64,000 nt of DNA from Hyphomicrobiales bacterium. Lineage in GTDB: Bacteria; Pseudomonadota; Alphaproteobacteria; Rhizobiales; Rhizobiaceae. The notes beneath the pieces are model-generated. The model was not told where the DNA came from. It ran no database searches and saw only the letters and a program-made list of their open reading frames with translations. A program made the translations under genes and the position numbers. Where the stretch lies: assembly GCA_017305935.1 (NCBI GenBank), contig JAFKJU010000014.1, forward strand, positions 145,958-209,957. The letters run 5' to 3'. Shown one piece after another: positions 8,726-16,834 of the stretch; within the stretch, counting starts at the first letter, position 1, and each line of letters starts with the position of its first letter.

Positions 8726-9625
8726 ATGACCGAGAAATCCCCCGCCGACAATTTTCCCGCCGGCTACGAGCCTCCGAAGGTCTGGACCTGGGACAAGGCC
8801 AATGGCGGCGCCTTCGCCAATATCAACCGTCCCATCGCCGGCCCGACCCATGACAAGGAACTGCCGGTCGGCAAGCATCCGCTGCAGCTCTATTCGCTGG
8901 CGACGCCGAATGGCGTGAAAGTCGGGATCATGCTGGAGGAACTGCTGGCGGCCGGCCATTCGGGCGCCGAATACGATGCCTGGCCGATCCGCATCGGCGA
9001 TGGCGACCAGTTCGGGTCCGGCTTCGTCGAGGTCAATCCGAACTCGAAAATCCCGGCGCTGATGGACCATGCGCCGAAGGGCGGCGGCGAGCCGGTCCGC
9101 ATCTTCGAATCCGCCTCGATCCTGCTCTATCTCGCCGAAAAATTCGGCGCCTTCCTGCCGTCGGACCTGCGCGCCCGCACCGAAACCTTCAACTGGCTGT
9201 TCTGGCAGATGGGCTCGGCGCCCTTCCTCGGCGGCGGTTTCGGGCATTTCTATGCCTATGCGCCGATCCGCATCCAGTATGCCATCGACCGCTACGCCAT
9301 GGAGGTCAAGCGCCAGCTCGACGTGCTCGACCGGCATCTGGCCGACAACCAGTTCATGGCGGGCAGCGAATACACCATCGCCGACATGGCGATCTGGCCG
9401 TGGTATGGCGCCATCGCGCTCGGCCAGGCCTATGGCGATGCCGGCACGTTCCTGGATGTCCAGACCTACAGGAACGTCCAGCGCTGGACGGCGGAAATCG
9501 CCGCCCGTCCGGCCGTACAACGCGGCCGCAAGGTCAACCGCCTGAGCGGCGACCCCGCCGACCAGTTGCATGAACGCCATGACGCCTCCGACTTCGATAC
9601 GAAGACGCAGGACAAGATCGGCTAG
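8726..9625 (+). CDS. yghU: Glutathione S-transferase, YghU (nu class)
   Basis: 299 residues. The protein aligns by eye with YghU along its length: N-terminal extension (PPKVWTWDKANGG, NRPIAGPTHDKELPVG), thioredoxin-like GST domain beginning LQLYSLATPNGVKVGIMLEE, the glutathione-contact segment IFESASILLYLAEKFG and an all-helical C-terminal domain (MAGSEYTIADMAIWPW). YghU-type enzymes bind two glutathiones and act as glutathione-disulfide-bond reductases on small disulfides and peroxides. ATG 8726 follows AAGGAA. It lies alone between a terminator and a repeat element. Confidence 0.88.
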   Translation: MTEKSPADNFPAGYEPPKVWTWDKANGGAFANINRPIAGPTHDKELPVGKHPLQLYSLATPNGVKVGIMLEELLAAGHSGAEYDAWPIRIGDGDQFGSGFVEVNPNSKIPALMDHAPKGGGEPVRIFESASILLYLAEKFGAFLPSDLRARTETFNWLFWQMGSAPFLGGGFGHFYAYAPIRIQYAIDRYAMEVKRQLDVLDRHLADNQFMAGSEYTIADMAIWPWYGAIALGQAYGDAGTFLDVQTYRNVQRWTAEIAARPAVQRGRKVNRLSGDPADQLHERHDASDFDTKTQDKIG

Positions 9626-9727
9626 AGCATTTCCAGCCGAAGCGAAATCGCTTCGGCGTCGGACAATGCGTTAGGAACAGATAGATAGAGTATTGAAGGT
9701 GATTCCGTTTTCACCTTCGATACTCTA
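9626..9727. repeat. Compound palindromic repeat (rhizobial GAGCATTTCCAGC family)
   Basis: Immediately after the yghU stop come AGAGCATTTCCAGC, a perfect palindrome GCCGAAGCG-AAAT-CGCTTCGGC (9636-9657) and a second hairpin with 17-base arms from TAGAGTAT to ATACTCTA (9686-9727, one mismatch, 8-base loop). The first motif recurs at 24508 and 55477. The second hairpin could also act as a transcription end or an RNA-stability element for yghU. It resembles the short intergenic mosaic elements of Rhizobiales; I cannot assign a named family. Confidence 0.65.
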
Positions 9728-9751
9728 GACGACAGCATAAGGAAGACCCGG

Positions 9752-10129
9752 ATGGCAAACCTGCCCGACATGACCAAACATCGCGGCTTTCCGTCCGGCA
9801 TGCCGGGCACCGGCGTCCAGTTCACTATCCGCCGCGCCAATCCGCGCGGGGTGACGCCGATCAAGGCGCTGCCCCGCCGCGGCCGGCCGGGCACGGCCGA
9901 ACACCGCATCGACGCCGCCTTCCTGCATGCCCTCTGGCATCATTTCGGGCCAGAACCCTTCGAGCGCGGCAATCTCGATGCCGCGCGCCTCAACCTGCTG
10001 TTCGGCCGCGAGGTCGTCGCGGCCGAAAAGGATTTCGATCCCCTGTCCTACGAATCCCTGCTCGTCATCGACGAGCGGGTCGCCCGGCAGAGTTTTCCGG
10101 AATCCTTCGAGGACGTGTTCGAGGTCTGA
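9752..10129 (+). CDS. Hypothetical protein, 125 residues
   Basis: I do not recognise a family. The start ATG has AAGGAAG at good spacing. The protein begins with a basic, glycine/proline-rich stretch (FTIRRANPRGVTPIKALPRR) and continues with a helix-like acidic half ending ESFEDVFEV. No signal peptide, membrane segment or cysteine motif is visible. It sits between the repeat element and the convergent flavoenzyme gene, whose stop is 7 bp away. Codon use resembles the neighbours, which supports a real gene. Confidence 0.55.
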   Translation: MANLPDMTKHRGFPSGMPGTGVQFTIRRANPRGVTPIKALPRRGRPGTAEHRIDAAFLHALWHHFGPEPFERGNLDAARLNLLFGREVVAAEKDFDPLSYESLLVIDERVARQSFPESFEDVFEV

Positions 10130-10135
10130 CGGACG

Positions 10136-12586
10136 TCAGACCTTGATCCGCAGGCCTTTCGGATCGTAGGCCGGCGAAAGATGCGCCGTCAGGGCAAATC
10201 GATCGCCGGCCAGATCCACCTCGAAATGACCGCCCGTCAGGAAAGCCCCGTCGACGCCTGACGCATTGTCGATCAGCGCCAGCGCGACGGAACGACCGAG
10301 CGTATGGCCATAGGCGGCCGAGCGCACCTCGCCGACCGGCTCGCCATTGCGCAGCACCAGTTCACCGCCCCAGAGCATGGGGGAGGGGTCGTCGACGGTA
10401 AACTGGACGATGCGCCGCGCCGGTATGCCCTTCGCCTTGGCGGCGGCCAGCGCCTCGCGGCCGATGAAACCGCTGGCCTTGTCGAGCGCGACGGCAAAAC
10501 CGAGCCCCGCCTCGTAAGGCGTGATATCCGGCGTCAATTCACGGCTCCAGGCGCGATAACCCTTTTCCAGCCGTAACGCTTCCAGCGCGTAATAACCGCA
10601 GTCGATCATGCCATCCTCCCCGCCGGCCGCGTGCAGCGCCTCGTAGACGCCGACCGCGAATTCGCTCGGCACGATCAGCTCCCAGCCGAGTTCGCCGACA
10701 TAGGTCATGCGGTTGGCATAACCGGTGGCGTAGCCGATATCGATCTCGCGAATGGTGGCAAAGGGAAAACCGTCGCTTGTGAGATCGGCGGAGGTGAGGC
10801 AGGCGAGGATGTCGCGCGATTTCGGTCCCATCAGCGCCAGCACGGCATAGGCCGAGGTAACGTCGGTCAGCGTCACATGGGCGTCGGCCGGGATGTTCTT
10901 GGCGATCCAATCCGCATCATGCACCGCCTGCGCCGAGCCGGTGACCAGCAGGAAGCGATCCGCCGCAAGCCGCATCACCGTCAGGTCGCTTTCATAGCCG
11001 CCACGTTCATTGAGCAGGCCGGTATAGACCGAGCGGCCGATCGCGACATCGATCTCGGCGGCGCAGATGCGGTTGAGCGCCGCCACGGCATCGCGCCCCT
11101 GCACCAGCAGCTTGGCGAAGGAGGTCTGGTCGAACAGGCCGGCAGCCTCACGCACCGCCTGCATTTCGCGGCGCACCGGCTCGTGCCAGTTCTGGCGGCC
11201 GAAGGCATAGTCCGTCACCGGGGTTTCGCCCGGGCTCGCGAACCAGTTGGCCCGCTCCCAGCCCATTTTCGAGCCGAAGCAGGCGCCCTTGGCCGCCAGC
11301 CGGTCGTAGAGCGGAGAGCGGCGGAAGGGGCGGGCGGTGTGCAGCTCGCGGTTCGGCCAGGGCATGGCGTAATGCAGGCCGAGCGTTTCCTTGACCCGGT
11401 CGTGCAGCCAGCGCGGATTGTTGTTGAAGCCGGCGAAGCGGCGGATATCGACCGGCCAGAGATCCATGGTCGGCGCGCTATTGACGATCCATTCGGCCAG
11501 TGCCCGGCCGGCGCCGCCGGCGCTGGCGATGCCCATCGAGTTGAAGCCGGCGCCGACATAGAAATTCTTCAGCTCCGGCGCCTCGCCAAGGATGAAATTA
11601 TTGTCCGGCGTAAAACTTTCCGGGCCATTGTAGAATTTCCTGATCTCGGCGGTTTCGAGCTGCGGCACGCGGATCAGCGCATTCTGCATCAGCGGCTCGA
11701 ACTGGTCCCAGTCGTCTTCCAGCAGGGCGAATTCGAAATCGTCGGGAATGCCGTTCATGCCCCAGGGTTTTGCTTCCGGCTCGAAGCCGCCCATGACGAG
11801 GCCGCCGACCTCCTCCTTGAAATAGATGAAACCATCGGGATCGCGCATGACCGGCAGGTCCGGATGGACACCTTCGATGCGGCCGGTGACGATATACATA
11901 TGCTCCGCCGAATGCAGCGGCACGCTGACGCCGCACATCTGCCCGACCTTGCGCGCCCATTGGCCGGCGCAATTGACGACGATCTCGGCGGCAATCGCGC
12001 CCCGGTCGGTCTCGACGCCGGTCACCTGCCCCTGCCGTGTGGTAATGCCGGTGACGCGCACCCGCTCGACGATGCGGGCGCCGCGATTGCGCGCGCCCTT
12101 GGCAAGCGATTGCGTCAGGTCGGTGGGGTTGGCCTTGCCGTCGCCCGGCAGCCAGACGGCGCCGACCAGATCGTCGATGGCCATGACCGGCCACAGATCG
12201 CCGGCCTCCTTCGGCGAGATCACCTCGACATCCACCCCTTGCGCGCGGGCGGAAGCGGCGGTGCGCTTCAGCACGGTCATGCGCTCGGCGGTGCGGGCGA
12301 CGGCCAGCGAGCCGCAATTCTTCCAGCCGGTCGCCAGTCCCGTCTCGGCCTCCAGTTCGCTATAAAGTTTTGTCGAATAGCGGATGAGGCCGGTCATGTT
12401 GGCATGGCTGCGCAACTGGCCGACAAGGCCGGCGGCATGCCAGGTGGTGCCGCCGCTGAGCTGGCCCTGTTCGAGGAGGACGACATCCGTCCATCCGAGC
12501 TTCGTCAGATGATAGGCGACCGAACAACCGATGATGCCGCCGCCGATGATGACAACCTGCGCCTGCGTGGGCAAACCCTGCGCCAT
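10136..12586 (-). CDS. FAD-dependent dimethylglycine/sarcosine dehydrogenase-like protein with GcvT domain
   Basis: 816 residues. The N-terminal half is a DAO-type FAD domain with GGGIIG (15-20) and STWHAAGL-like SGGTTWHAAGL; His50 lies where dimethylglycine dehydrogenase attaches FAD covalently. The second half is an aminomethyltransferase (GcvT) domain with the C-terminal barrel, which transfers the released one-carbon unit to tetrahydrofolate. Family members oxidise N-methyl groups of dimethylglycine, sarcosine or related amines. ATG 12586 has GGGAGG upstream and removes a spurious 21-residue leader. A DeoR regulator lies directly upstream on the same strand, and a GlxA-type regulator of the kind used for betaine catabolism lies beyond it, which supports a methylated-amine role. 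Confidence 0.82.
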   Translation of the reverse strand: MAQGLPTQAQVVIIGGGIIGCSVAYHLTKLGWTDVVLLEQGQLSGGTTWHAAGLVGQLRSHANMTGLIRYSTKLYSELEAETGLATGWKNCGSLAVARTAERMTVLKRTAASARAQGVDVEVISPKEAGDLWPVMAIDDLVGAVWLPGDGKANPTDLTQSLAKGARNRGARIVERVRVTGITTRQGQVTGVETDRGAIAAEIVVNCAGQWARKVGQMCGVSVPLHSAEHMYIVTGRIEGVHPDLPVMRDPDGFIYFKEEVGGLVMGGFEPEAKPWGMNGIPDDFEFALLEDDWDQFEPLMQNALIRVPQLETAEIRKFYNGPESFTPDNNFILGEAPELKNFYVGAGFNSMGIASAGGAGRALAEWIVNSAPTMDLWPVDIRRFAGFNNNPRWLHDRVKETLGLHYAMPWPNRELHTARPFRRSPLYDRLAAKGACFGSKMGWERANWFASPGETPVTDYAFGRQNWHEPVRREMQAVREAAGLFDQTSFAKLLVQGRDAVAALNRICAAEIDVAIGRSVYTGLLNERGGYESDLTVMRLAADRFLLVTGSAQAVHDADWIAKNIPADAHVTLTDVTSAYAVLALMGPKSRDILACLTSADLTSDGFPFATIREIDIGYATGYANRMTYVGELGWELIVPSEFAVGVYEALHAAGGEDGMIDCGYYALEALRLEKGYRAWSRELTPDITPYEAGLGFAVALDKASGFIGREALAAAKAKGIPARRIVQFTVDDPSPMLWGGELVLRNGEPVGEVRSAAYGHTLGRSVALALIDNASGVDGAFLTGGHFEVDLAGDRFALTAHLSPAYDPKGLRIKV

Positions 12587-12644
12587 GAAACAACCTCCCG
12601 TTTCGAAGAAGGCTTCAGCATAGCCGCCACGCCACAAAGCGCAA

Positions 12645-12662
12645 CACAAAATATCACAAAAT
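12645..12662 (-). promoter_or_regulatory. Tandem CACAAAAT repeat before the flavoenzyme gene
   Basis: CACAAAAT occurs at 12645-12652 and 12655-12662, exactly 10 bp apart, in the 87-bp gap between the DeoR stop and the dehydrogenase start. A one-turn spacing suggests a protein-binding site on one face of the helix. The DeoR protein encoded just upstream is the obvious candidate. Confidence 0.4.
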
Positions 12663-12673
12663 GCATCAAATAG

Positions 12674-13456
12674 TCACGTCGCAACGATCAGCTTCGGTCC
12701 CTTGCGCACCATCGCCTCGCCAATCGCCGCCGGCGGCGCGGCATCGGTGATCAGCCCGGCCGCCAGTTCGAAGCGCGGAATGCGCAACGGCGTCAGACGT
12801 CCGAATTTCGAACTGTCGAGCACGAAATAGGCGCGTTCGGCCGCGGCGATCATACGCGAGCGCTGCTCGGCGCCGTTGCGGGTGAAATCGGTGACTTCGC
12901 CATCCGGCGACAGCCCGCCGCCGCCGACGAAGGCGATATCGACGCGGAACCGGCCGATGGCCTCCAGCGCATCGATGCCGACCGCCGCCTCTTCGCCGGA
13001 ATCGATCTCGCCGCCGAGCATATGCACCCGCGTCGAGGGCTGGCGGCAGAGCAGCAGGGCAATCGTCAGGCTGGGCGTGCAAACCGTCAGGTTTTTCAAG
13101 CCGGAAAGCGCCTGCGCCACCGCCAGCGTCGTGGTTCCGGAATCGATCAGCACCACCATGCCGTCGCGCACCAGCCCCGCCGCCGCGCGGCCGATCGCCG
13201 CCTTGGCAAGGCTGTTTTCCTGGGCGCGCTGGGTCAATGCCGGCTCGGTCGGCTCGAACAGCGTCGCCCCGCCATGCACGAGGCCGAGCTGGCCGCGATC
13301 GGCAAGCTGCTTCAGGTCGCGGCGGATGGTTTCGCGCGAGACGTTGAAGAAGGCGGAGAGCGCGGCGATGCTGACCGATCCGTCGGCCGCCAGGCGTTTG
13401 AGGATCTCGTCATGGCGGCGGGGCGCCAGCGCGCGGGAATCGGAAGCGTCGGTCAT
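12674..13456 (-). CDS. DeoR/GlpR-family transcriptional regulator
   Basis: 260 residues. The N-terminal HTH reads HDEILKRLAADGSVSIAALS with SRETIRRDLKQLADRGQL and the conserved VHGGA. It is followed by a sugar-phosphate-sensing DeoRC domain (LIDSGTTTLAVAQAL, VHMLGGEIDS, DIAFVGGGGL). Such proteins normally sense a phosphorylated sugar or polyol. ATG 13456 is preferred to a TTG at 13471. It lies 87 bp upstream of the dimethylglycine-dehydrogenase-like gene on the same strand and is divergent from the GlxA-type regulator. A DeoR protein beside a methylamine enzyme is not the textbook pairing, so the target is uncertain. Confidence 0.83.
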   Translation of the reverse strand: MTDASDSRALAPRRHDEILKRLAADGSVSIAALSAFFNVSRETIRRDLKQLADRGQLGLVHGGATLFEPTEPALTQRAQENSLAKAAIGRAAAGLVRDGMVVLIDSGTTTLAVAQALSGLKNLTVCTPSLTIALLLCRQPSTRVHMLGGEIDSGEEAAVGIDALEAIGRFRVDIAFVGGGGLSPDGEVTDFTRNGAEQRSRMIAAAERAYFVLDSSKFGRLTPLRIPRFELAAGLITDAAPPAAIGEAMVRKGPKLIVAT

Positions 13457-13485
13457 AACGCAATGTGGCAATTTTCCAGTGTGTG

Positions 13486-13501
13486 TGCAAGATATGTTGC
13501 A
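13486..13501. promoter_or_regulatory. Small palindrome in the DeoR/GlxA intergenic region
   Basis: TGCAA-GATATG-TTGCA lies 30 bp upstream of the DeoR start in an AT-rich divergent region. Further copies of GCAAC/GTTGC occur at 13613-13617 and 13630-13634. It could be an operator for either regulator; the arms are only 5 bp. Confidence 0.3.
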
Positions 13502-13714
13502 AAATACGGCAAATTACCCTATACGCATGGCAATACCAGGCCAGATGCATTCCATCATAAGCATGGATTATCAATACATAAATCCCGAAAACCTGCCGCG
13601 ATCTTTTGTGCAGCAACGGGTTATCGGATGTTGCATTTCCCTTCAAAACTTGCAGATTGACGCAACAGCCACACCATTCGGCCTGTATTGCAACGCGAAC
13701 CGAGGAGCATGACG

Positions 13715-14752
13715 ATGCAAACCATGCCCGCCCACCGCTTCCGCTTCTATCTGCTGCCCGGCTTCTCGCTGCACGGTTTTTCGGCCGCGCTCGAAGTGCT
13801 GCGGCTGGCGAACGGCCTTGCCGGCGAGCGTTATGCCTGGACGACGGCCAGCGAGGACGGCGCACCGGTGCGCTCCGGCTGCGGCATGCGCATGGCGGTG
13901 GATGGGGCGTTGAGCGATGCGCGCGAGGCCGGGCGCGGCGGGGCGGAACCCTGCACCGTGGTCATCTGCGGCGGCGACGACGTGCCGCCGGCCTCGACCG
14001 GGCTGACCATCTGGCTGCGCAGTTGCCACCAGCAGCGCATGTCGCTCGCCGGCCTTGCCGGCGGCGTCTATGCTCTGGCGCGGGCCGGCCTGCTGGAGGG
14101 GCGGCGCGCGGCGGTTCACTGGCGGCATTTTCCGGATTTTTCCGAGCGGTTTCCCGAGGCGCGGGCCAGCCAGGCGGCCTTCGAAATCGACGGGACGCTG
14201 CAGACCTGCGCCGGCGGCCCGGCCGCCTTCGACATGCTGCTGCGTCAGGTCGAGGCCGATTGCGGTCGCACGGTCGCCAATCGCATCTGCGAGATCGGCC
14301 TTGCCGAGCGGGTGCGCGCCCCCGGCGAGCGCCAGCGCCTGCCGTTGCAGACCCGCATCGGCATCGACAATCCGGTGCTGATCGAGATGATTGCGCAAAT
14401 GGAGGCGGGCATGGCCGAGCCGTTGCCGCTGGCGAGCCTATGCGCCCAGAGCCGGCTGTCGCGCCGGCAGGTGGAGCGGCTGTTCCGGCAGGAAATGGGG
14501 CTGTCGCCGGCGCGCTATTATGTCGAGATGCGGCTGGAGCGGGCCTATCTGCTTTTGTCCCATTCCTCGCTGTCGATGATCGAGATCGCCATTGCTTGCG
14601 GCTTCGGCTCGCCCTCGCATTTTTCGCGCACCTATCGCAGCCATTACGGCTGCACGCCGCAGCAGACCCGGCAGGCCGAGGCCGAACGCCGCCGCAACCG
14701 GGCGGAGGCCGGCGAGATCCGGCCGATCCGCAACATCGCCCGCTCGGCCTGA
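13715..14752 (+). CDS. GlxA-type AraC-family regulator with DJ-1/PfpI domain
   Basis: 345 residues. The N-terminal half is a DJ-1/PfpI-like domain without an obvious catalytic triad (FYLLPGFSLHGFSAALEVLR, VHWRHFPDFSERFPE), followed by a C-terminal AraC double HTH (QSRLSRRQVERLFRQEMG and SMIEIAIACGFGSPSHFSR). This architecture matches GbdR, CdhR, SouR and ArgR-type regulators of betaine, carnitine, sarcosine and arginine use. ATG 13715 has GAGGAG seven bases upstream. Two earlier in-frame starts (TTG 13688, ATG 13709) are badly placed. It lies next to the dimethylglycine/sarcosine-dehydrogenase-like region, so methylated-amine control is a reasonable inference. A bidirectional terminator follows. 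Confidence 0.82.
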   Translation: MQTMPAHRFRFYLLPGFSLHGFSAALEVLRLANGLAGERYAWTTASEDGAPVRSGCGMRMAVDGALSDAREAGRGGAEPCTVVICGGDDVPPASTGLTIWLRSCHQQRMSLAGLAGGVYALARAGLLEGRRAAVHWRHFPDFSERFPEARASQAAFEIDGTLQTCAGGPAAFDMLLRQVEADCGRTVANRICEIGLAERVRAPGERQRLPLQTRIGIDNPVLIEMIAQMEAGMAEPLPLASLCAQSRLSRRQVERLFRQEMGLSPARYYVEMRLERAYLLLSHSSLSMIEIAIACGFGSPSHFSRTYRSHYGCTPQQTRQAEAERRRNRAEAGEIRPIRNIARSA

Positions 14753-14769
14753 ACGGTATCCCTCAAACG

Positions 14770-14803
14770 AAAAAGGCGGAGCCAGCGACGGCTCCGCCTT
14801 TTT
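14770..14803. terminator. Bidirectional terminator between GlxA regulator and phosphonate permease
   Basis: AAAAAGGCGGAGCC, a six-base loop and GGCTCCGCCTTTTT form a perfect stem flanked by A and T runs on both sides. It lies between convergent genes ending at 14752 (+) and 14826 (-) and can stop transcription from both. Confidence 0.88.
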
Positions 14804-14825
14804 CCTTGCCGGAAGGGCAGGGGGA

Positions 14826-16832
14826 TCAGCGCCAGGCCTGGGTGCGGGCGAGCAGGCCGCGGGCGATCAGGGCGTGGATCAGCTTGGCGGCGACATTGGT
14901 GTAGAAGATCATCATGCCCATGGCCGCCGCCGGTGCGATATCGCCGGCATCGTCCATGTTGAGCACGGCGACGGAGGCGAGTTTCGTCTCGGTGGAATAG
15001 AGGAAGACCACGGCCGAGACGGTCGTCATCGCATTGACGAAGAGATAGATGGCGATGTTGAGGATCGCCGGCAGGCAGACCGGCACCGTTACCCGGAAGA
15101 ACAGCCGGTGGAAGGGCTGCTTCAGCGAGGCAGCGACGGATTCGAATTCCGGATCCATCTGCTTGAGCGCCGTCAGCGCCGTCAGATGCGCGACGGTGTA
15201 GAAATGGGTCACCGTGCAGACGACGAGGATGGTCATCGTGCCATAGATCGAATGCAGCGGATTGGCCGGATTGTTGAAGAAGAAGATATAGGCCAGACCC
15301 AGCACCATGCCCGGCACCGCCATCGGCATCATCGCCAGGAAATGGAAGATCGAGCGGCCGGTGCGGAAGCCATCGGCCTTTTCCACCATATAGGCGCCGG
15401 CAAAGACGACGAGCGAACCGAACAGCGCCGTCAGAAGAGCGAGCTTGATCGAGTTGGAATAGGCCGCCCAGCCGCCACCATCCATCAGGTCGAAGGCGAA
15501 ATTCCTGGTGGTCAGCGTCATGTCGTAGGGCCAGAACTTGACGAGTGCTGCGAGCTGGCACATGGCGATCATGCCGAGGATGAACACCGCCACCAGGCAG
15601 CAGAAAGCGAAGCACAGCGCATCGAAACGGCGGTTCGGCTTCGGCGCATAGGGCACGGCGCGGGCCGAAAGCAGCGCCACCTGCCGCTTCTGCATCCGCC
15701 GGTCGACCCAGAAGGCAAGCACGGCCGGAACCAGCAGGATGACCGAGACGACGGCGCCCATTTCGAAATTCTGCTGGCCGATCACCTGCTTGTAGATATC
15801 GACCGCCAGCATGCCGTATTGGCCGCCGATCACCTTGGGCAGGCCGAAATCGGTGATCACAAGCGTGAAGACGACGAAGGCGGCGGAGACGAGGCCGTAG
15901 CGCGCCCCCGGCACGGTCACCGTGCGAAAGGTGCGCCAGGCGCTGGATTTCAGCGAGGCCGCCGCCTCATAATGGCGGGCATCGGCCACCGACAGCGCCG
16001 TCAGGATGATCAGGAAGGCATGCGGCAAGGTGAAGAACACCGAGCCGATGACAATGCCGATCGGCCCATAGATCGAATGGCCGAGCAGCCAGAGCTGGAA
16101 GATGCCCTGATTGCCGAACAGGTAGACCAGCGCAATGCCGGGCAGCAGCGACGGCACCAGGATCGGCACCGTCAGCACGCCTCGGAACAGGCCCTTCAGC
16201 GGCATGCGGCTGCGGGTCAGCGCATAGGCGAGCGCGAAGGCGACGGCAACCGTGATGACGGTCGAGATCGAGGCCATCAGGATGGAATTATAGATCGAGC
16301 GGGCCAGCGCCGGCGTCGAGAAATAGGATTTGAAATTCTCAAGGCCGAGACCCCGGCTCGGGCGCAGCACGATGCGGCGGAAGGTGCCGGAATCGTAATC
16401 CTGCCAGTCGCTTCCCTTCTGCAACTGCGTGCCGACCAGATAGCTGGCGCCTTCCCCGGTGGCGCGGAGGCGGTAATGCACCGGGCTGCGGAACTTGAAA
16501 TCGGGGAAGAATTTCGTGACGGCGAGGCGGCCGTCGGAATTGGTGGTCAGGTCGACGTCGGCGACCGCGTTCAGCCGCGCATTGAGGTCGGCGGCGGTGA
16601 CCGGGGCGCTCCAGTTGCCGCCAGTGTCGTCGCTCACCTGGAATTCGAAGGCGGTGAGATCGAAGCGATAGGTCGACAGCGACTTCGACAGCATGACGAA
16701 GAGCGGCGCGCCGAGCGCGACGATCAGGTAAAGGCCGATGACGACCATGAAGCCGCGCTTGACGAGATCGTCGCGCGAGGCCTCCTGGCGCAGGGGCTTG
16801 CCGAGCGGCATGGAATCGAGGGCCAGGGTCAT
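14826..16832 (-). CDS. 2-Aminoethylphosphonate ABC transporter, fused double permease
   Basis: 668 residues with two binding-protein-dependent permease domains in one chain. The first spans roughly residues 180-400 with its EAA loop near HYEAAASLKSSAWRTFRTVT. The second spans about 440-660 with EFESVAASLKQPFHRLFFRV. An N-terminal membrane segment is followed by a periplasmic stretch (about 55-145). Salmonella-type systems use two separate subunits (PhnU, PhnV), so this is the fused form, as also seen in FbpB/ThiP-like transporters. It starts 2 bp after the ATPase stop. The linked binding protein and the PhnWAY enzymes define the likely substrate. Confidence 0.85.
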   Translation of the reverse strand: MTLALDSMPLGKPLRQEASRDDLVKRGFMVVIGLYLIVALGAPLFVMLSKSLSTYRFDLTAFEFQVSDDTGGNWSAPVTAADLNARLNAVADVDLTTNSDGRLAVTKFFPDFKFRSPVHYRLRATGEGASYLVGTQLQKGSDWQDYDSGTFRRIVLRPSRGLGLENFKSYFSTPALARSIYNSILMASISTVITVAVAFALAYALTRSRMPLKGLFRGVLTVPILVPSLLPGIALVYLFGNQGIFQLWLLGHSIYGPIGIVIGSVFFTLPHAFLIILTALSVADARHYEAAASLKSSAWRTFRTVTVPGARYGLVSAAFVVFTLVITDFGLPKVIGGQYGMLAVDIYKQVIGQQNFEMGAVVSVILLVPAVLAFWVDRRMQKRQVALLSARAVPYAPKPNRRFDALCFAFCCLVAVFILGMIAMCQLAALVKFWPYDMTLTTRNFAFDLMDGGGWAAYSNSIKLALLTALFGSLVVFAGAYMVEKADGFRTGRSIFHFLAMMPMAVPGMVLGLAYIFFFNNPANPLHSIYGTMTILVVCTVTHFYTVAHLTALTALKQMDPEFESVAASLKQPFHRLFFRVTVPVCLPAILNIAIYLFVNAMTTVSAVVFLYSTETKLASVAVLNMDDAGDIAPAAAMGMMIFYTNVAAKLIHALIARGLLARTQAWR

Positions 16833-16834
16833 GA

